In this document: positions 10,198 to 21,177 of the stretch, piece after piece
Numbering within the stretch: the first letter of the stretch is position 1
Layout of the letters: each line of letters opens with the position of its first letter
From: Brachypterus glaber
Lineage: Eukaryota > Arthropoda > Insecta > Coleoptera > Kateretidae
Direction: 5' to 3'
NCBI GenBank assembly: GCA_958510825.1
Contig: OY294049.1
Coordinates: 23,822,945 to 23,886,944 of the forward strand
DNA length: 64,000 nt
The notes under the pieces: generated by a model
Seen by the model: the letters and a program-made list of their open reading frames with translations, nothing else
Databases searched by the model: none
What the model was told of the DNA's origin: nothing
Position numbers and translations under genes: made by a program

Positions 10198-10870
10198 ACA
10201 GGGTGTCCCATAACTTATCCGCCAAACTTTACTTAAGGAATGTATAGAACAAAACTCTGAAAAATTTATAAACATATGTCCTAAAACGACTCGTAAGGGA
10301 GCTACGCCCCTCATAAGGGGTTCAAAAAATTCAGTTTTTATTTAATAACTCAAGAACCCTTTGCGTTATATCAACGAGGTATTGCATGTAATATATCTTT
10401 AATGAGGCCTATCAGCCGATTGCATTGGCATGTAGTTACTTTAACCAGGGGGGCCTTGTCACTTTTTTGCCCCAAACTTTTTTGTAGATTTATTATTGAA
10501 AGGTATTCCTCAGATAAAGAAACGTTAAAAAATACTCTTGTTGCAACAAAGTAGAATTAACACGTTGGCTACCAAGCGGCTCATATAAGAGCCACAACAG
10601 ATTTTTTAATAGACCTATGCCTCATACACGAGTTGACGATCTTGCTGTATTAAATGTGTCATCCATTATTTTAAAGCTTATAAAATTCTCTATTTGCCAA
10701 CGTTTTTTTTTCTGAGCAATTTTGAGGGTTAAAAAAATGGCAATTTTTGTCAAAAACTCTTGGTAGCGAACGGGTTAACCGTTTTCGAGAAAAATTCATT
10801 TGAACGTGAAACTTCACGTGGCGAGGACGAAAAATGAAATACTAAAATGTTGAAAACCAAAATTAAAAAA
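10198..10870 (+). mobile_element. Half of a foldback element related to 23383-24437
   Basis: Shares with one arm of the 23.4-kb foldback: TACAGGGTGT, AAGGGAGCTACGCCCCT, TTTTTATTTAATAACTCA, GAACCCTTTG, GGGGGGCCTT.TCA, TTCCTCAG, AACCGTTTTCGAGAAAA and GAGGACGAAAAATGAAATAC. Only one arm is present. It is split by the 214-bp TTAA element at 10561-10774. Confidence 0.8.
10561..10774. mobile_element. piggyBac-like MITE (214 bp) with TTAA duplication
   Basis: Ends CACGTTGGCTACCAAG and CTTGGTAGCGAACGGG form a 16-bp inverted repeat with few mismatches. TTAA is present at both sides (10557-10560, 10775-10778), and the flanking foldback arm reads through TAGGATTAACCG at 23.77 kb, so the empty site holds a single TTAA. 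TTAA target choice plus CCCGTT-type ends fit piggyBac-derived MITEs. It carries a family-F-like word TTTTAAAGCTTATAAAATTC at about 10670-10690, which may be coincidental capture. Confidence 0.75.
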
Positions 10871-11852
10871 AAAATTGTTTTTTCCAAAAGGAAAATAAAA
10901 AAATATAAAAATCTGAAATATCTGATAAATGTTTTACCGAAATATTGAAAGTAAGTATTTTGGGATAAAATTTTTATGCGTATAAGTATACCCAACGATA
11001 CGCATGTACATGTACATGTGATATGTAGTTTCTATGTGCACATAAATTAATTTAAAATACATCACAGAACACCCACACCACTAGTTGTTAAAGGTACGCG
11101 TACCGCCTATCTTTCTTCCTCCCAATACTTTCTCTTTCTTTGTTGTACGCAGCCCGTCACATTTCCACATCTCTTCCTACTAGGCTCTGCTATCCTCTCT
11201 TCTTGATAAAGAACAACCTGATTCGTTCACAGTTTGTTGTTGTAAATCAAATAACTGCATTTGTAAATACCGAACAAGTTTATTTTTTGTTTTTGTATTC
11301 TATGCAATATATAGTGGTTGGCGCAACAACTATTTATTGTTGTATATTATAACCTAATTATGTTATAACTTACGCTATTGTTCTATCAGTGTATAAATAA
11401 AATGGCGTACCTGTCAAATAATTGACTACACGATAAATTTAGGAAATATATTGGCTGTTTTTTTTTTGCGTATTATAAAACTTGCCAAGTATAAATAAAA
11501 TGTAAGGCCGCTATTACAAAGTAAAGTCCTCTGAGTAAAAGTATATTATATATCGGGCTCGCGTGCACCAGAGTGTATAAAAAGAGCACTCCACATTGAA
11601 AAGGGCTCCAACCACGCTCACGTTGGGAGTATCCAGAGTGGCAAAGTTGGGAAAATTGAGTGGCAGAGTTGGGAAATTTGTACAAATTTTCACAGGGTAA
11701 TTAAAAAATAGGAAGGAAAGAATAGACTTTTTGCATAAGGTATCTAGTTTTTAACACTTCATACAATTATACAGCAATTATAGAACCAAACCAAATAGAA
11801 ATATAAACATACTTCAATAAAAAGTTCTATGACAAATTTTTACATATAATAT
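10871..11852. other. No recognised gene; small GC-richer patches
   Basis: 11095-11215 is pyrimidine-rich with a TACGCGTACC palindrome before it, and 11530-11690 is a GC-richer patch with repeated AGTTGGGAAA words. No motif-supported ORF and no TIR was found. Confidence 0.4.
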
Positions 11853-12918
11853 CGTCGGCTTACAAGTAAAAGGCACTAAGTCACTTTTTTGCAAAAATGG
11901 GATTTTAATGGCACTGTAATTAATTTTTGATGATCTATGTATAGGTAAACCGAACTAACTTCTAGGTGGACTGCTAAGAGAGTTACCCACTATACAAAAC
12001 GGACCAATTTGATTTTGATTAAAATTTTAACTGGCAATAGGCACTAAGTCACTTAGTGCACTTAGTGCGTTTTACTTGTAGATTATTTCAAATGTTTCTG
12101 CACTAAGCGACTTTTTAAAAAGAGTTAATTATTGTACTGACAAACGCATTTAAATTTTGCTATGTTAAAGTTGATGGAATAGAGACAGAACAGAGAAACA
12201 GAACTTTACCTGAAAAATGACAATGCTTTTTACGTGTACTTTCGATGTGTAGGTAATAATTTAATTTTCATTTGCACTGATTTTTTTATTATCAGATAAT
12301 ATTTCAAAACTAAATTTGAAGCCTTCACACTAAGTTCAAAGTCTCGGTGCATTTCTGAGGGGTGTTGCACAGTGAAGTGTTTTATCATTAATAATAATTC
12401 ATTATGATTATTGACTTTAGGAGATGCTTCTTAGCAGTTTCATATAATTAATACTAATGAATTATTATTATTAATTTTGGAAACGTTCTTTAAATCAAAA
12501 AGTCCAAACCCTTCTTTTAAAAATCTAGTTTTTAAAAATTTATGTAAACATCTTGTTTTCTACTTTATAGTTATACATTACGTTTAATTAATAGAAGGGT
12601 TTTAATTTTAAATAGTTGTTTTTTATATTATTTTATTGACTTAGTGCTCTTTACTTGTAAGCCGACGTCGTGGGTCTACAAGTAAAAGACACTAAGTCCA
12701 TGTCTTTTTTCAAATTTAGTTAAATTAAACTACTTCAATTTTTCTTTATTTAACTGCAAATGAGACATTATTATGTCCAAACATGTCATTGCAATTTGCG
12801 GTAGTTTTTTTACAAAAACGATTATTACAAAAATTAAAAAAACAACAATGAAAGTTAAATTTGTCAATATCTCAAAACTATGTTTTTGGACATAGTGCTC
12901 TTTACTTGTAAGCCGAAG
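11853..12918. mobile_element. Mutator-like (MULE-type) nonautonomous TIR element, perfect 9-bp TSD
   Basis: The left end CGTCGGCTTACAAGTAAAAG is mirrored by the right end CTTTACTTGTAAGCCGAAG, with about 30 bp of inverted similarity including the CACTAAGTC word. The 9-bp direct repeat ATATAATAT flanks it exactly (11844-11852, 12919-12927). The TIR word recurs inside: a double copy at about 12028-12080 (CACTAAGTCACTTAGTG palindrome), a complete right TIR at 12638-12667 and a diverged left TIR at 12673-12700. The element is therefore a composite of two TIR-bounded units sharing one TSD. No ORF. A 9-bp duplication and long TIRs fit Mutator-like elements; the absence of any transposase means the class rests on TSD length only. 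Confidence 0.8.
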
Positions 12919-13880
12919 ATATAATATTTATATGATTTTGCTGTATTCATTGTTAATTTTTTTATCAGAACTTAAATCTTACTTATAAAATGACCCAAAT
13001 AGCCCAAAGGGCCCAAATAGCCCCGTTTTACGGAAATTGAACACAGAATTACTAGATATATAAGCACAAATAGGGGAGGAAAAGTGTATTTGAAAAAACA
13101 TAAGAAAGAAAGGGATGTATACACGTAGTAGACTATCAAAAGGCAGGACGACAAAAACGCGTAAAGTTCAACAATTGAATATGGAAAAGAAATGATATAA
13201 GATAGGATAATTAAATTTTAGGGAAATAAAAAATCCTGAAAAGTGAAGAAAATAAAACAGGGTAACTTCCAACCAGTTTTAAAATTGAAATAACTTGATT
13301 ATAATATTACACAATAAATGGAATTAAGAATATCTTTAAGTTTAGTTTTAAAAGAAAGTATTTTAAAAATAACACAAGCCTGCGATGAAAAAGTTTTTTG
13401 GAATCTGGAAACTCATTATTATGGATTTTGGTATATTCCGATAACCACTAGTTATATCTATTTTTTCCACGAAGTCAATATTTTTTTCAAAAACTACTTA
13501 ACACATATGTATTGGTTAAAATAGGTTTCTTTACGAATTCTAATTAAAAAAATAGTAATTTTTAAGTGTAATTTTGAGTGCTGACTTCAAAATGAATTCC
13601 ACTTTTTCCATCACAACGGGTATTTAAGAACATTGCAGAAAACATCTGAAGTGACGAATAAAATCTTGTTTTTATTTGAAACTCAAATTCTGATCATTTT
13701 GGATCTCTACCCCCCCCCCTGTGACTCTATTTTCCTATACCATTAACATGGGTGTAAAACTCCGAAATGACCCCTACCTCCACTCCCCCCTAGGAGCGTT
13801 ACACAATAATTGAACCTTTCCTAACCTTTCCAACGTTCCTGTAAGCTTACATTTTCAAGCTTTCTAAAAAAAAAGGTTAC
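12919..13880. other. No recognised feature
   Basis: AT-rich. It contains a TAGCCCAAAGGGCCCAAATA patch at about 12990-13022 and a C-run near 13712. The 68-codon frame at 13318-13524 shows no family motif and is not called as a gene. Confidence 0.4.
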
Positions 13881-14371
13881 CACGGCGGGCTTGGCAAAGC
13901 GATTCGTGCGATAAATCGAATTTGATTTGTTTTTATATTTTTTTCAGTGTATGTAAAATGTTTATTACGAAAATCGAAAGAGTTTATTTTTTAAGTAATT
14001 TTGTAGAATGTTTTTGTTTCTATTTTCATTTGTTTCTAACTTATTTAAAATCAAAATTGACAAAACTCAGTTTTTTAATCAAGTAACCTGTTGTAACCTG
14101 TTGAGATATTTAAAAACTTTAAAATAATTTAAAATTAGCTTGACGCTATCTACAAATTTTATGTTAGAAAATTACTACAAAATGGCTCTAACTTAGTATC
14201 AACGCCAACTTAATTTTATTCTATAGATATTATGTTCTGGTTCGATTCTGGCCCTCTACCGATTATTTTCATGTTTACAATAAATTCTCGTGAGACAACG
14301 TAGAAGATCTTTATGAAAAAATCCCATCAGTGCAAGGACTTTTGTTTTAAAGTTGATCCAAGCCCGCCGTG
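13881..14371. mobile_element. TIR element family G (491 bp), TTAC duplication
   Basis: Perfect 14-bp terminal inverted repeat CACGGCGGGCTTGG / CCAAGCCCGCCGTG. TTAC directly repeats at 13877-13880 and 14372-14375. No ORF. The interior matches 45763-46130 (TTCAGTGTATGT, AAAATTGACAAAACTCA, ATGTTAGAAAATTACTACAA), a copy that lost its right end. A 4-bp TTAN duplication is compatible with Sola- or Chapaev-type elements, but no transposase is present to decide. Confidence 0.85.
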
Positions 14372-14633
14372 TTACGTCTAGATTTATATTTCTAACTTAC
14401 GCAACGTTTCAAACTAAAGCTTTAAGAAAGCTTTCATTTTAACTTTAAAATCTAGAATATAAGATAAGAAAAGATATACATTAAATAATATTAAAAATTA
14501 ATTAGATGTATACATAAAAATATATACACACATATATATATACATAAATATAAATTATAAAAAAGTAGTTAATTAATAAAAACAAAATAATAAAATTAAA
14601 AGATTTTAAAAAATTATTTAAATTTTAAATATA

Positions 14634-14865
14634 AGATTGCTCCCTCCACCGAATCTCCGGTAGCCGGGGTCATTCAAAGATACAGACAGGATCCGGACAG
14701 ACAAACACCGCATCAGAACTTCTCATGGTGACACCACTATTTAGAACAGAGAGAAAAAGCATCACAACGAAAAACCAAGAACCATGTCCATCCGTATAGA
14801 TCCGATCAAATATCTATCTCTACACGGTCCAAGCCACTGAAAACTGCCGGTAGATGGAGCAATCT
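14634..14865. mobile_element. TA-flanked 232-bp GC-richer TIR element
   Basis: Left AGATTGCTCCCTCCACCG and right CGGTAGATGGAGCAATCT are inverted repeats (about 16 of 18), with TA on both outer sides. Base composition is far richer in G+C than the surroundings. It sits just beyond the 3' end of the minus-strand non-LTR element, so it could alternatively be part of that element's 3' untranslated region; the TA plus TIR structure favours a MITE. Confidence 0.6.
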
Positions 14866-14955
14866 TAATTAAATCAATTTGCCAGAAAGATACGGCAACA
14901 ACATGCTCATATTAGATCCCAACGCTACATCTTTTATTTTTCGGAATAGAACAAG

Positions 14956-17674
14956 TCACACTGTAACCCTACTACCTATTAATTTATTTTTTAAACAATT
15001 TATAAATTTAAACTTTCCAAACCGTTTTAATTCGTTTCCCAGATCATTATACAAATTAGCTCCCTTGTAAAATATTGAATTTTTCCCTTTTTTACAAAAT
15101 ACAAAAGGTATTTCTAACTTTGAGTTTAATCTGGTATTATATTGGCTCTTACTTATTTTAAAATTTATATTTGAATGTAGATTTCTATGAATTACGTCAT
15201 AAATATATGTATAAATTTGAAAATAATATATTTTATTTAGTGATAATATTTCATAGTTAATATATAAATTATTAGTTGAATATCTACGTGAAAGTGAGTA
15301 GATATTTTTTAATGCTGAATTTTGAAGCGTTTGTAATGGTTTTAATATTTTTGCATATGTAGGATACCAGATACAAGTTTAATACTCAAGATGGCAATGT
15401 ATTAAAGAAAAATATATGGACCTTAAGAGATATTTTGGTAGATAAAAACTAAGCTTTTTTAAAATTTCAACAGGAGCTGAAATTTTTTTCCTTATGCTAT
15501 TAATATGATATTCCCATGATAATTTTTCATCAATTAAAAGACCTAGATATTTGATTACAAAATTATAATTTAAAACATGATTACCAAAATAAATAGGTTC
15601 TTTAATTAAATTTGTTTTATTAGAAATAAACATGTAATTAGATTTTTCAATATTAAGGCTTAGTTTATTAGTTCTACGTCTTTTCCAAAATATACTAACA
15701 ATGTATCATCTGCATATAATTTTATTTTTCCTTTTAACTTTAATTTAAATATTGAGTTTGTGTATATTAAGAATAAGGTTGGACCAAGAATGGAACCTTG
15801 TGGTACGCCTAATTTCACTGACTTCCAATCACTATGTATATTTTTTATATAAATATATTGTTTACGATTAGCAAAATAATTTTCAAACCATTTAAAACAA
15901 ATTCCCCTTACACCTGAAAAATTTAGGTTTTTTAATAATATTTTAGGATCAACAGTATCAAAAGCCTTACTTAAGAGATACAAGAGCACAATTTTGTCCG
16001 TTATCTACATTTAACTGAATATCTGATAAAACATCAACAGCTGCAGAAGTAGTATTACTTTTTTATCTAAATCCGTATTGACAATTATGAAAGAAATTAT
16101 TTTTATTTAAAAAGCTTATTAGTCTTTCATTCACAATTTTTTCAAATATTTTTGATATAACTGGAAGAACAGAAATAGGTCTATAATTTCCTGTTACATG
16201 TTTATCGCCATTTTTATATAATTGTTTGTTTGGATTTTGAAAGTTCTTGCTTACATTCTTGAATAGATTTTACATCAATATCATCAAAACCTGAAGCCTT
16301 ACTTTAATCTAAATCTTTAATAATTTGAAGTATTTCAGCTACCGTAGTTGGAAAAAAAACATGTTATTGTTTAAATTATTTGTTTCACACTCAAGATTAA
16401 TTGAAATGTTAGGCAAATTATCAGCAAATTCTGTACCTACGTTAACAAAATAATCATTAAATGTATTGCAAATTTCTTTAGTATCAGTTATTGTATTATT
16501 ATTATTCATGATAGAAGTAATTTCATTTCATTTCATTTCATTTCATTTATTTGTTTATTGTCGTTTCATTTCTTGATTCAATATTTTTATTAGTTAATAC
16601 AGAGTTAATAGTTTTCCATGTTTTTCTAACATTATTTCTTGATTTTTTAAATTCGGAATCGTAATATGATTTTTTAGCTTTTTTAATTTTGTTTATCTTA
16701 ATTTTTTTTGCATCTGAATGCATATTTTGCAGATTTACATTAAAGGGATATTTTTTAAACTGGTTATAAAAGTAGTCTTCAGCCATAATTGCTAATTTGA
16801 CTTCATTTGTAAACCATTGCTTACAATTACTCTTTATTTTTATTGTCTTCCAATTGTACTTAGTATTATTAATAAAACAATTAATTAATTTACTGTAGTT
16901 TTCATTAATATTATCCGTAATTTTATATTGATTTAAAAAATTTATAAGGGACGTTTTAATATTTTCAAGATCTACAGTTTTTGTTCTGATTTTTTTAAAA
17001 GTTTCTTTTGATATATTAAAATTAAAACTTATAATTTGAAGATCATGATCACTAAACTCTTTATTAATACCAATAATTGATAAATATCCATTTAAATTTA
17101 TTATATTAGTTAAAATATGATCCAATAAGGTAGCAGATTTTCTTGTTGGTATTGTTGTATTACAAAATTTAAATCCATTAGAAAAGCAAAGATCTTGATA
17201 CTCCATAAATTTTTTGTTTTTAACTAATATATCAATATTTATATCTCCAAGTATGAATACTTCTTTATTTACTAAAAAATCAAATTCGGATTCTAAAAGA
17301 CTCATAAGATTGTTAACATTTTTAGTAGAACTACTGGGATTGTAAATTGCCGCTACATATTTGTTTATTGCTTCTACATGAATAAGAATATATTTAATAT
17401 TACCTTTAACACACATTTTCACTAAATTAAATTTTAAATCATTTTTTATAAAAATTCCGCAACCCCCTCCACGTTTAGTTCTACTTGCATATACAGTCGT
17501 ATATCCAGGTATATTAAAATATATCTGTTCTTCCAAGCCTACCCATGTTTCACTAACAACAATTATAATTACTTCTATGTTTATCATAGATAGCCTAGCA
17601 TCTAATTCATCTATTTTATTTTTTAATGATCTAGCGTTGAGATAGAGCATAGAATATAAGCTTATAGAAAACAT
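14956..17674 (-). pseudogene. Non-LTR retrotransposon ORF2 (AP endonuclease + reverse transcriptase), degenerate
   Basis: Read on the minus strand from 17674. An AP-endonuclease domain comes first: LNARSLKNKIDEL, SETWVG, RGGGCGIFIK, GDINID and SDHDLQ, the expected N-E-D-SDH catalytic order. Past a CATTT microsatellite (16519) come RT blocks in shifting frames: YRPISVLPVISKIFEK, QYGFR, LSKAFDTVD (motif A), GVPQGSILGP (motif B) and YADDT (motif C, about 15693-15707). After these come the thumb region (KYLGLLIDEKLSW) and a C-terminal stretch (YNTRLNSK) ending at a stop near 14956. Stops and frameshifts occur in at least four places (about 16550, 16310, 16000 and 15650), so it is dead. It lacks the ORF1 region and is probably 5'-truncated near 17690. 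The layout fits CR1/Jockey-group elements; the exact clade is not resolved. Confidence 0.92.
16519..16548. repeat. (CATTT)n microsatellite inside the non-LTR ORF
   Basis: Six near-perfect TTTCA/CATTT units lie exactly where the endonuclease frame breaks before the RT region. The expansion probably contributes to the frameshift of the retrotransposon ORF. Confidence 0.9.
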
Positions 17675-17689
17675 GACTTAAATCATGGA

Positions 17690-18145
17690 AATTCCCATAT
17701 AATTATTAAAGTACACCCAGGGCCAGACATAAGAGGAATATGGGGGAGTAACAGCCCCCAAAGTTTTTCAATTCGGCAAATATTTGCATCCATTGGCAAA
17801 TTTTTAATTTACTCGGCAAAATTCCAAGGATGTAAGAGATCAATTTTTTTAAAGTGTTTTCGGAGGCTTCTTTTTATTCAATCAAAACTTGCGTCAGGGG
17901 TTCAGGGGGTAAAGCTTTTTGTTTTTATATGAATTTTTTCGCCAGGGCCAAAGCTTTTTAGAGGCAAGATTTTTTTGTCATCAAAATTTTCGTCAGATAC
18001 ATTTATTTTTTTTTTAAATTTGCGTCAGGGAGAAAGCGAGGTGAGTCCTTTTTTTTTCTTTTAGTCGTCAAAATTTCCATCATTTGATTTATTTGTTCTT
18101 AATTCAACATTCTCTCCAGAACATTACGAAAGTAAGGTTTCCCAA
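17690..18145. other. No recognised gene; short repeated words
   Basis: Contains several CGGCAAA words (17770-17820) and three TCRTCAGGG-type words (17890-18030). No ORF and no terminal repeats. Confidence 0.35.
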
Positions 18146-18146
18146 A

Positions 18147-18957
18147 GCTTTCTTCCTAAGTTACTTAAAGCTTGAGGTAAGCTTCTTGTAAGTTAGTTTT
18201 GTTCAGTGGGTAGGTGGCGCCACATACTATTTTCAGCCACTAAAAAAAGTTTTAAAGTTTATATACAGATTAAAAATTGATGACTTTATAAATTCTTTTT
18301 CTGGAATTACGTAAACTGAACAGTACTGTTAGTCACTAATTTGATGTATTTCATCGAATTAGTACGGATTCTCCATGCATGTGGAAAATTCCTTTCACTG
18401 AACAAGAGCAGATATTTGAAGGGAATAATGGCAAGAAATTTTGTATGAAATCGTGTCATAGGATCTCATATTTTAATATTGCCCTCTCTAAAATTAACCC
18501 ACTCCGCCTCCAGCTCTTGTGGTTTAATTTTATCATAAAAAATCCTAATTTCCTTTTTCACACAATAAATAACTATTAATTGGAGAGATATATAAATTAT
18601 TAGACACAAACTATTAGAAAACGATGAAAAATCGGCTGTTCATTTTTTTGTAACCTGTTTATTAAACTTTAAATAAGCTTATGATAATCTTCTGGTAAGC
18701 TTATTCTAAACATTAACTCAAGCTTGCCTGAACCTTACGAAACTTACAAAACTTACAGATGCAAGCCCTAAAAAGTCTTTTAGAAGGTCTATACAAGCTT
18801 ACTGCAAGCCTAAAGTAAGCTTTCTTCCTAACTTACACACCCCAAAGAAAGGTTGAGGTAAGCTTCTCAAAGTTAAAAAGCTTTCTTCCTAACTTACACA
18901 CCCCAAAGAAAGGTTGAGGTAAGCTTCTCAAAGTTATTTTGCTTAGTGGGTTAGTTT
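18147..18957. repeat. Repeated AAGCTTTCTTCCTAA...GAGGTAAGCTTCT unit, three copies (one 61-bp tandem pair)
   Basis: The unit AAGCTTTCTTCCTAACTTAC...GGTTGAGGTAAGCTTCT occurs at 18147-18212, 18819-18875 and 18880-18936; the last two are identical tandem copies with a 61-bp period. The first and last are followed by GTTCAGTGGGTAG / GCTTAGTGGGTTAG, so they may mark the two ends of one repeat. The unit is rich in HindIII-like AAGCTT words and reads similarly on both strands. Confidence 0.65.
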
Positions 18958-19241
18958 AGTACTTTTTTTTTGATTTTTTATCATCATTTGCAAAATCTCC
19001 AGATGTGTAAAACATGAAAGATATTTTTTAAATCAGCGTATTAAAAACTATAAAAATCAGTTTTGAGAATCCATTCAAACCTAATAAACTTTATTTTGCA
19101 GGATTGTGTAATTGTTCATTCCATCGATACTAAAATTAAGGCTAAAGCCTTCTACTTAATTTCATTATGATAACGATATTTCAGTAATTCAGTAAACTTT
19201 AAAGCTTTACATTAAATTAATAAATTTTAAGTATTGAAATA

Positions 19242-19830
19242 CCGGGTAAATCCATGTACAGCCCCTAAAATGGGATTTTTTTCAGCCCGATCAAATTAAA
19301 TTTTTTGTAGCTTATATTTCTTAACAAAGGCTACAAAATGGCGTACATATTTTATTTTTTTAAATGACAACCCCTGTATATATTTGCATTTCTGAATTCA
19401 GAAAACAATTTTACATCTAAAGAGAGGCTAATCCGGCAAAAGCGGAAGTGAAAGAAAAAAAGTACGCCAATCTGTAGCCCTTACAATAGCGCAATAAAAA
19501 GTTAAGGGGGTTGCCATTTGAAAAAATGAAGTATATAAAGAAAAACCCGTTTTACCAAAACTTATTAAAAAAAAGTAGGCACTAAATAATTACCAAATTT
19601 TGTTTTTTACATAAAATTAAATTTTTCTCACATTTAGCAATTTACAAAAAAATAAGACTTTTTTTAAATAAAAAAAATAATAATAAAAAACGTACTTAAA
19701 AAAAATAAAAAGCTTTTAAATGATTTTTTTTATGTAAATTTGTTGTCTGGGTCCAAAAATGCAAAAATATACAATTTAACTTAGTTTCCGGCGAAACCGA
19801 AAATTAATTTTGTACGCCATTGCAGTTATT
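19242..19830. mobile_element. MITE family M1 copy 2, right end lost
   Basis: Shares with 5705-6312 the start CCGGGT..ATCCATGTACAGCC (preceded by TA), then CCTAAAATGG, the GTAGC..ATTTCTTAA.AA block, AAATGGCGTA, TAAGGGGGTTGCCATTTG and GGGTCCAAAAATGCAAAAAT. The right terminal repeat is missing and sequence continues into the giant foldback. No ORF. Confidence 0.8.
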
Positions 19831-21177
19831 TTTACTATATCACGGTGGGCTTTAAGCTTACGGAGATGAAAAAATCGAACACCCCATAACTGATAACGGG
19901 ATATTGTTTCTAATGCTTTCAGAATTACATGTTGGTTGAGAACAAAATCGTAGGTGTAGCCGTTTTTTATTTCATCAAAAATTAGTATATTAGTATATAT
20001 GTGACCCAAAAAAAAAATCAGATTAAAAAGTTTGAAGGTCTCACCCCTTAAATTTGTTTTTTGGGGTAAGAGTTTCATCCCTAATTTTTTTCAAAATTTT
20101 TGAAAAATTCTAGAGGTCGCTCACAGCTATTTATCAAAAAATATGTTTGCTTAGCTTTTTTATTTTTTTTTAATGCCCAAGGATTTTATATTTAAATCTT
20201 TTTTTAACACGAAACGGTATAAAGGGATAGTAAATTGCTAACCTAAAAAAAAATCTGAATTTTTCTTTCAAAATGGCGGAGTTGTGCCTTTTAAAGTTTG
20301 AAAATTCACTACATTGTTTGATTTTAGGTTTAATTACAGGCAGAAAAAAATGTTTTTCATTGTCTTCAAACATTGTGCGTGTAGCCCAATATGTCCTCAC
20401 ATAAAAACAACTATATTTTTTTTATCGGATATACAGAGTACCCAGAAAAAATAATATATACATTTTTTTAACATTTTTGAGAGATAAATTTGGTTTTTAG
20501 TGACAGGGTAGAACTCAAAATAAGGTAACTTCTATATAACATTCTATAGTTATATAGTTCCCTTATTTTGAGTCCTACCCTGTCACTAAAAACCGAATTT
20601 GTCTCTCAAAATGTTAAAAAAATGTATATATTATTTTTTCTGGATACCCTGTATATCCGATAAAAAAATATAGTATAGGACATACGCACAATGTTTGAAG
20701 ACAATGGAAAACATTTTTTTGTGCCTGTAATTAGACCTAAAATCAAGCAATGTAGTGTATTTTCAAACTTTAAAGGGCACAGCTCCGCCATTTTGAAAAA
20801 AAAATCAGATTTTTTTTGAGGTTAGCAATTTACTATCCCTTTATACCGTTTCATGTTAAAAAGATTTAAATAAAAAATCCTTGGGCATTAAAAAAGATTT
20901 AAATAAAAAATGCTTGGGCCCTTAAAAAAGATAAAAAAAGCTAAGCAAACATATTTTTTGAAAAATGGGTGTGAGCGTCCTCTAGATTTTTTCAAAAATT
21001 TTGAAAAAAATTAGGGATGAAATTCTAATAAACAAATTTAAGGGGTGAGACCTCCTAACTTTTTAATTTGAATTTTTTTTTTGGGTCACATATATACTAA
21101 TATACTAATTTTTGATGGAATAAAAAACCGCTACACCTACGATTTTGTTCTCAACGAACATGTAATTCTGAAAGCAC

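Noticed and set aside
13318..13524. 68-residue ORF
   Set aside because: Length is close to chance expectation for this window, and no domain or flanking signal supports it.
14225..14275. Box-B-like GGTTCGATTCTGG as a tRNA or SINE
   Set aside because: No box A at a suitable distance upstream and no tRNA fold; it lies inside the family G element.
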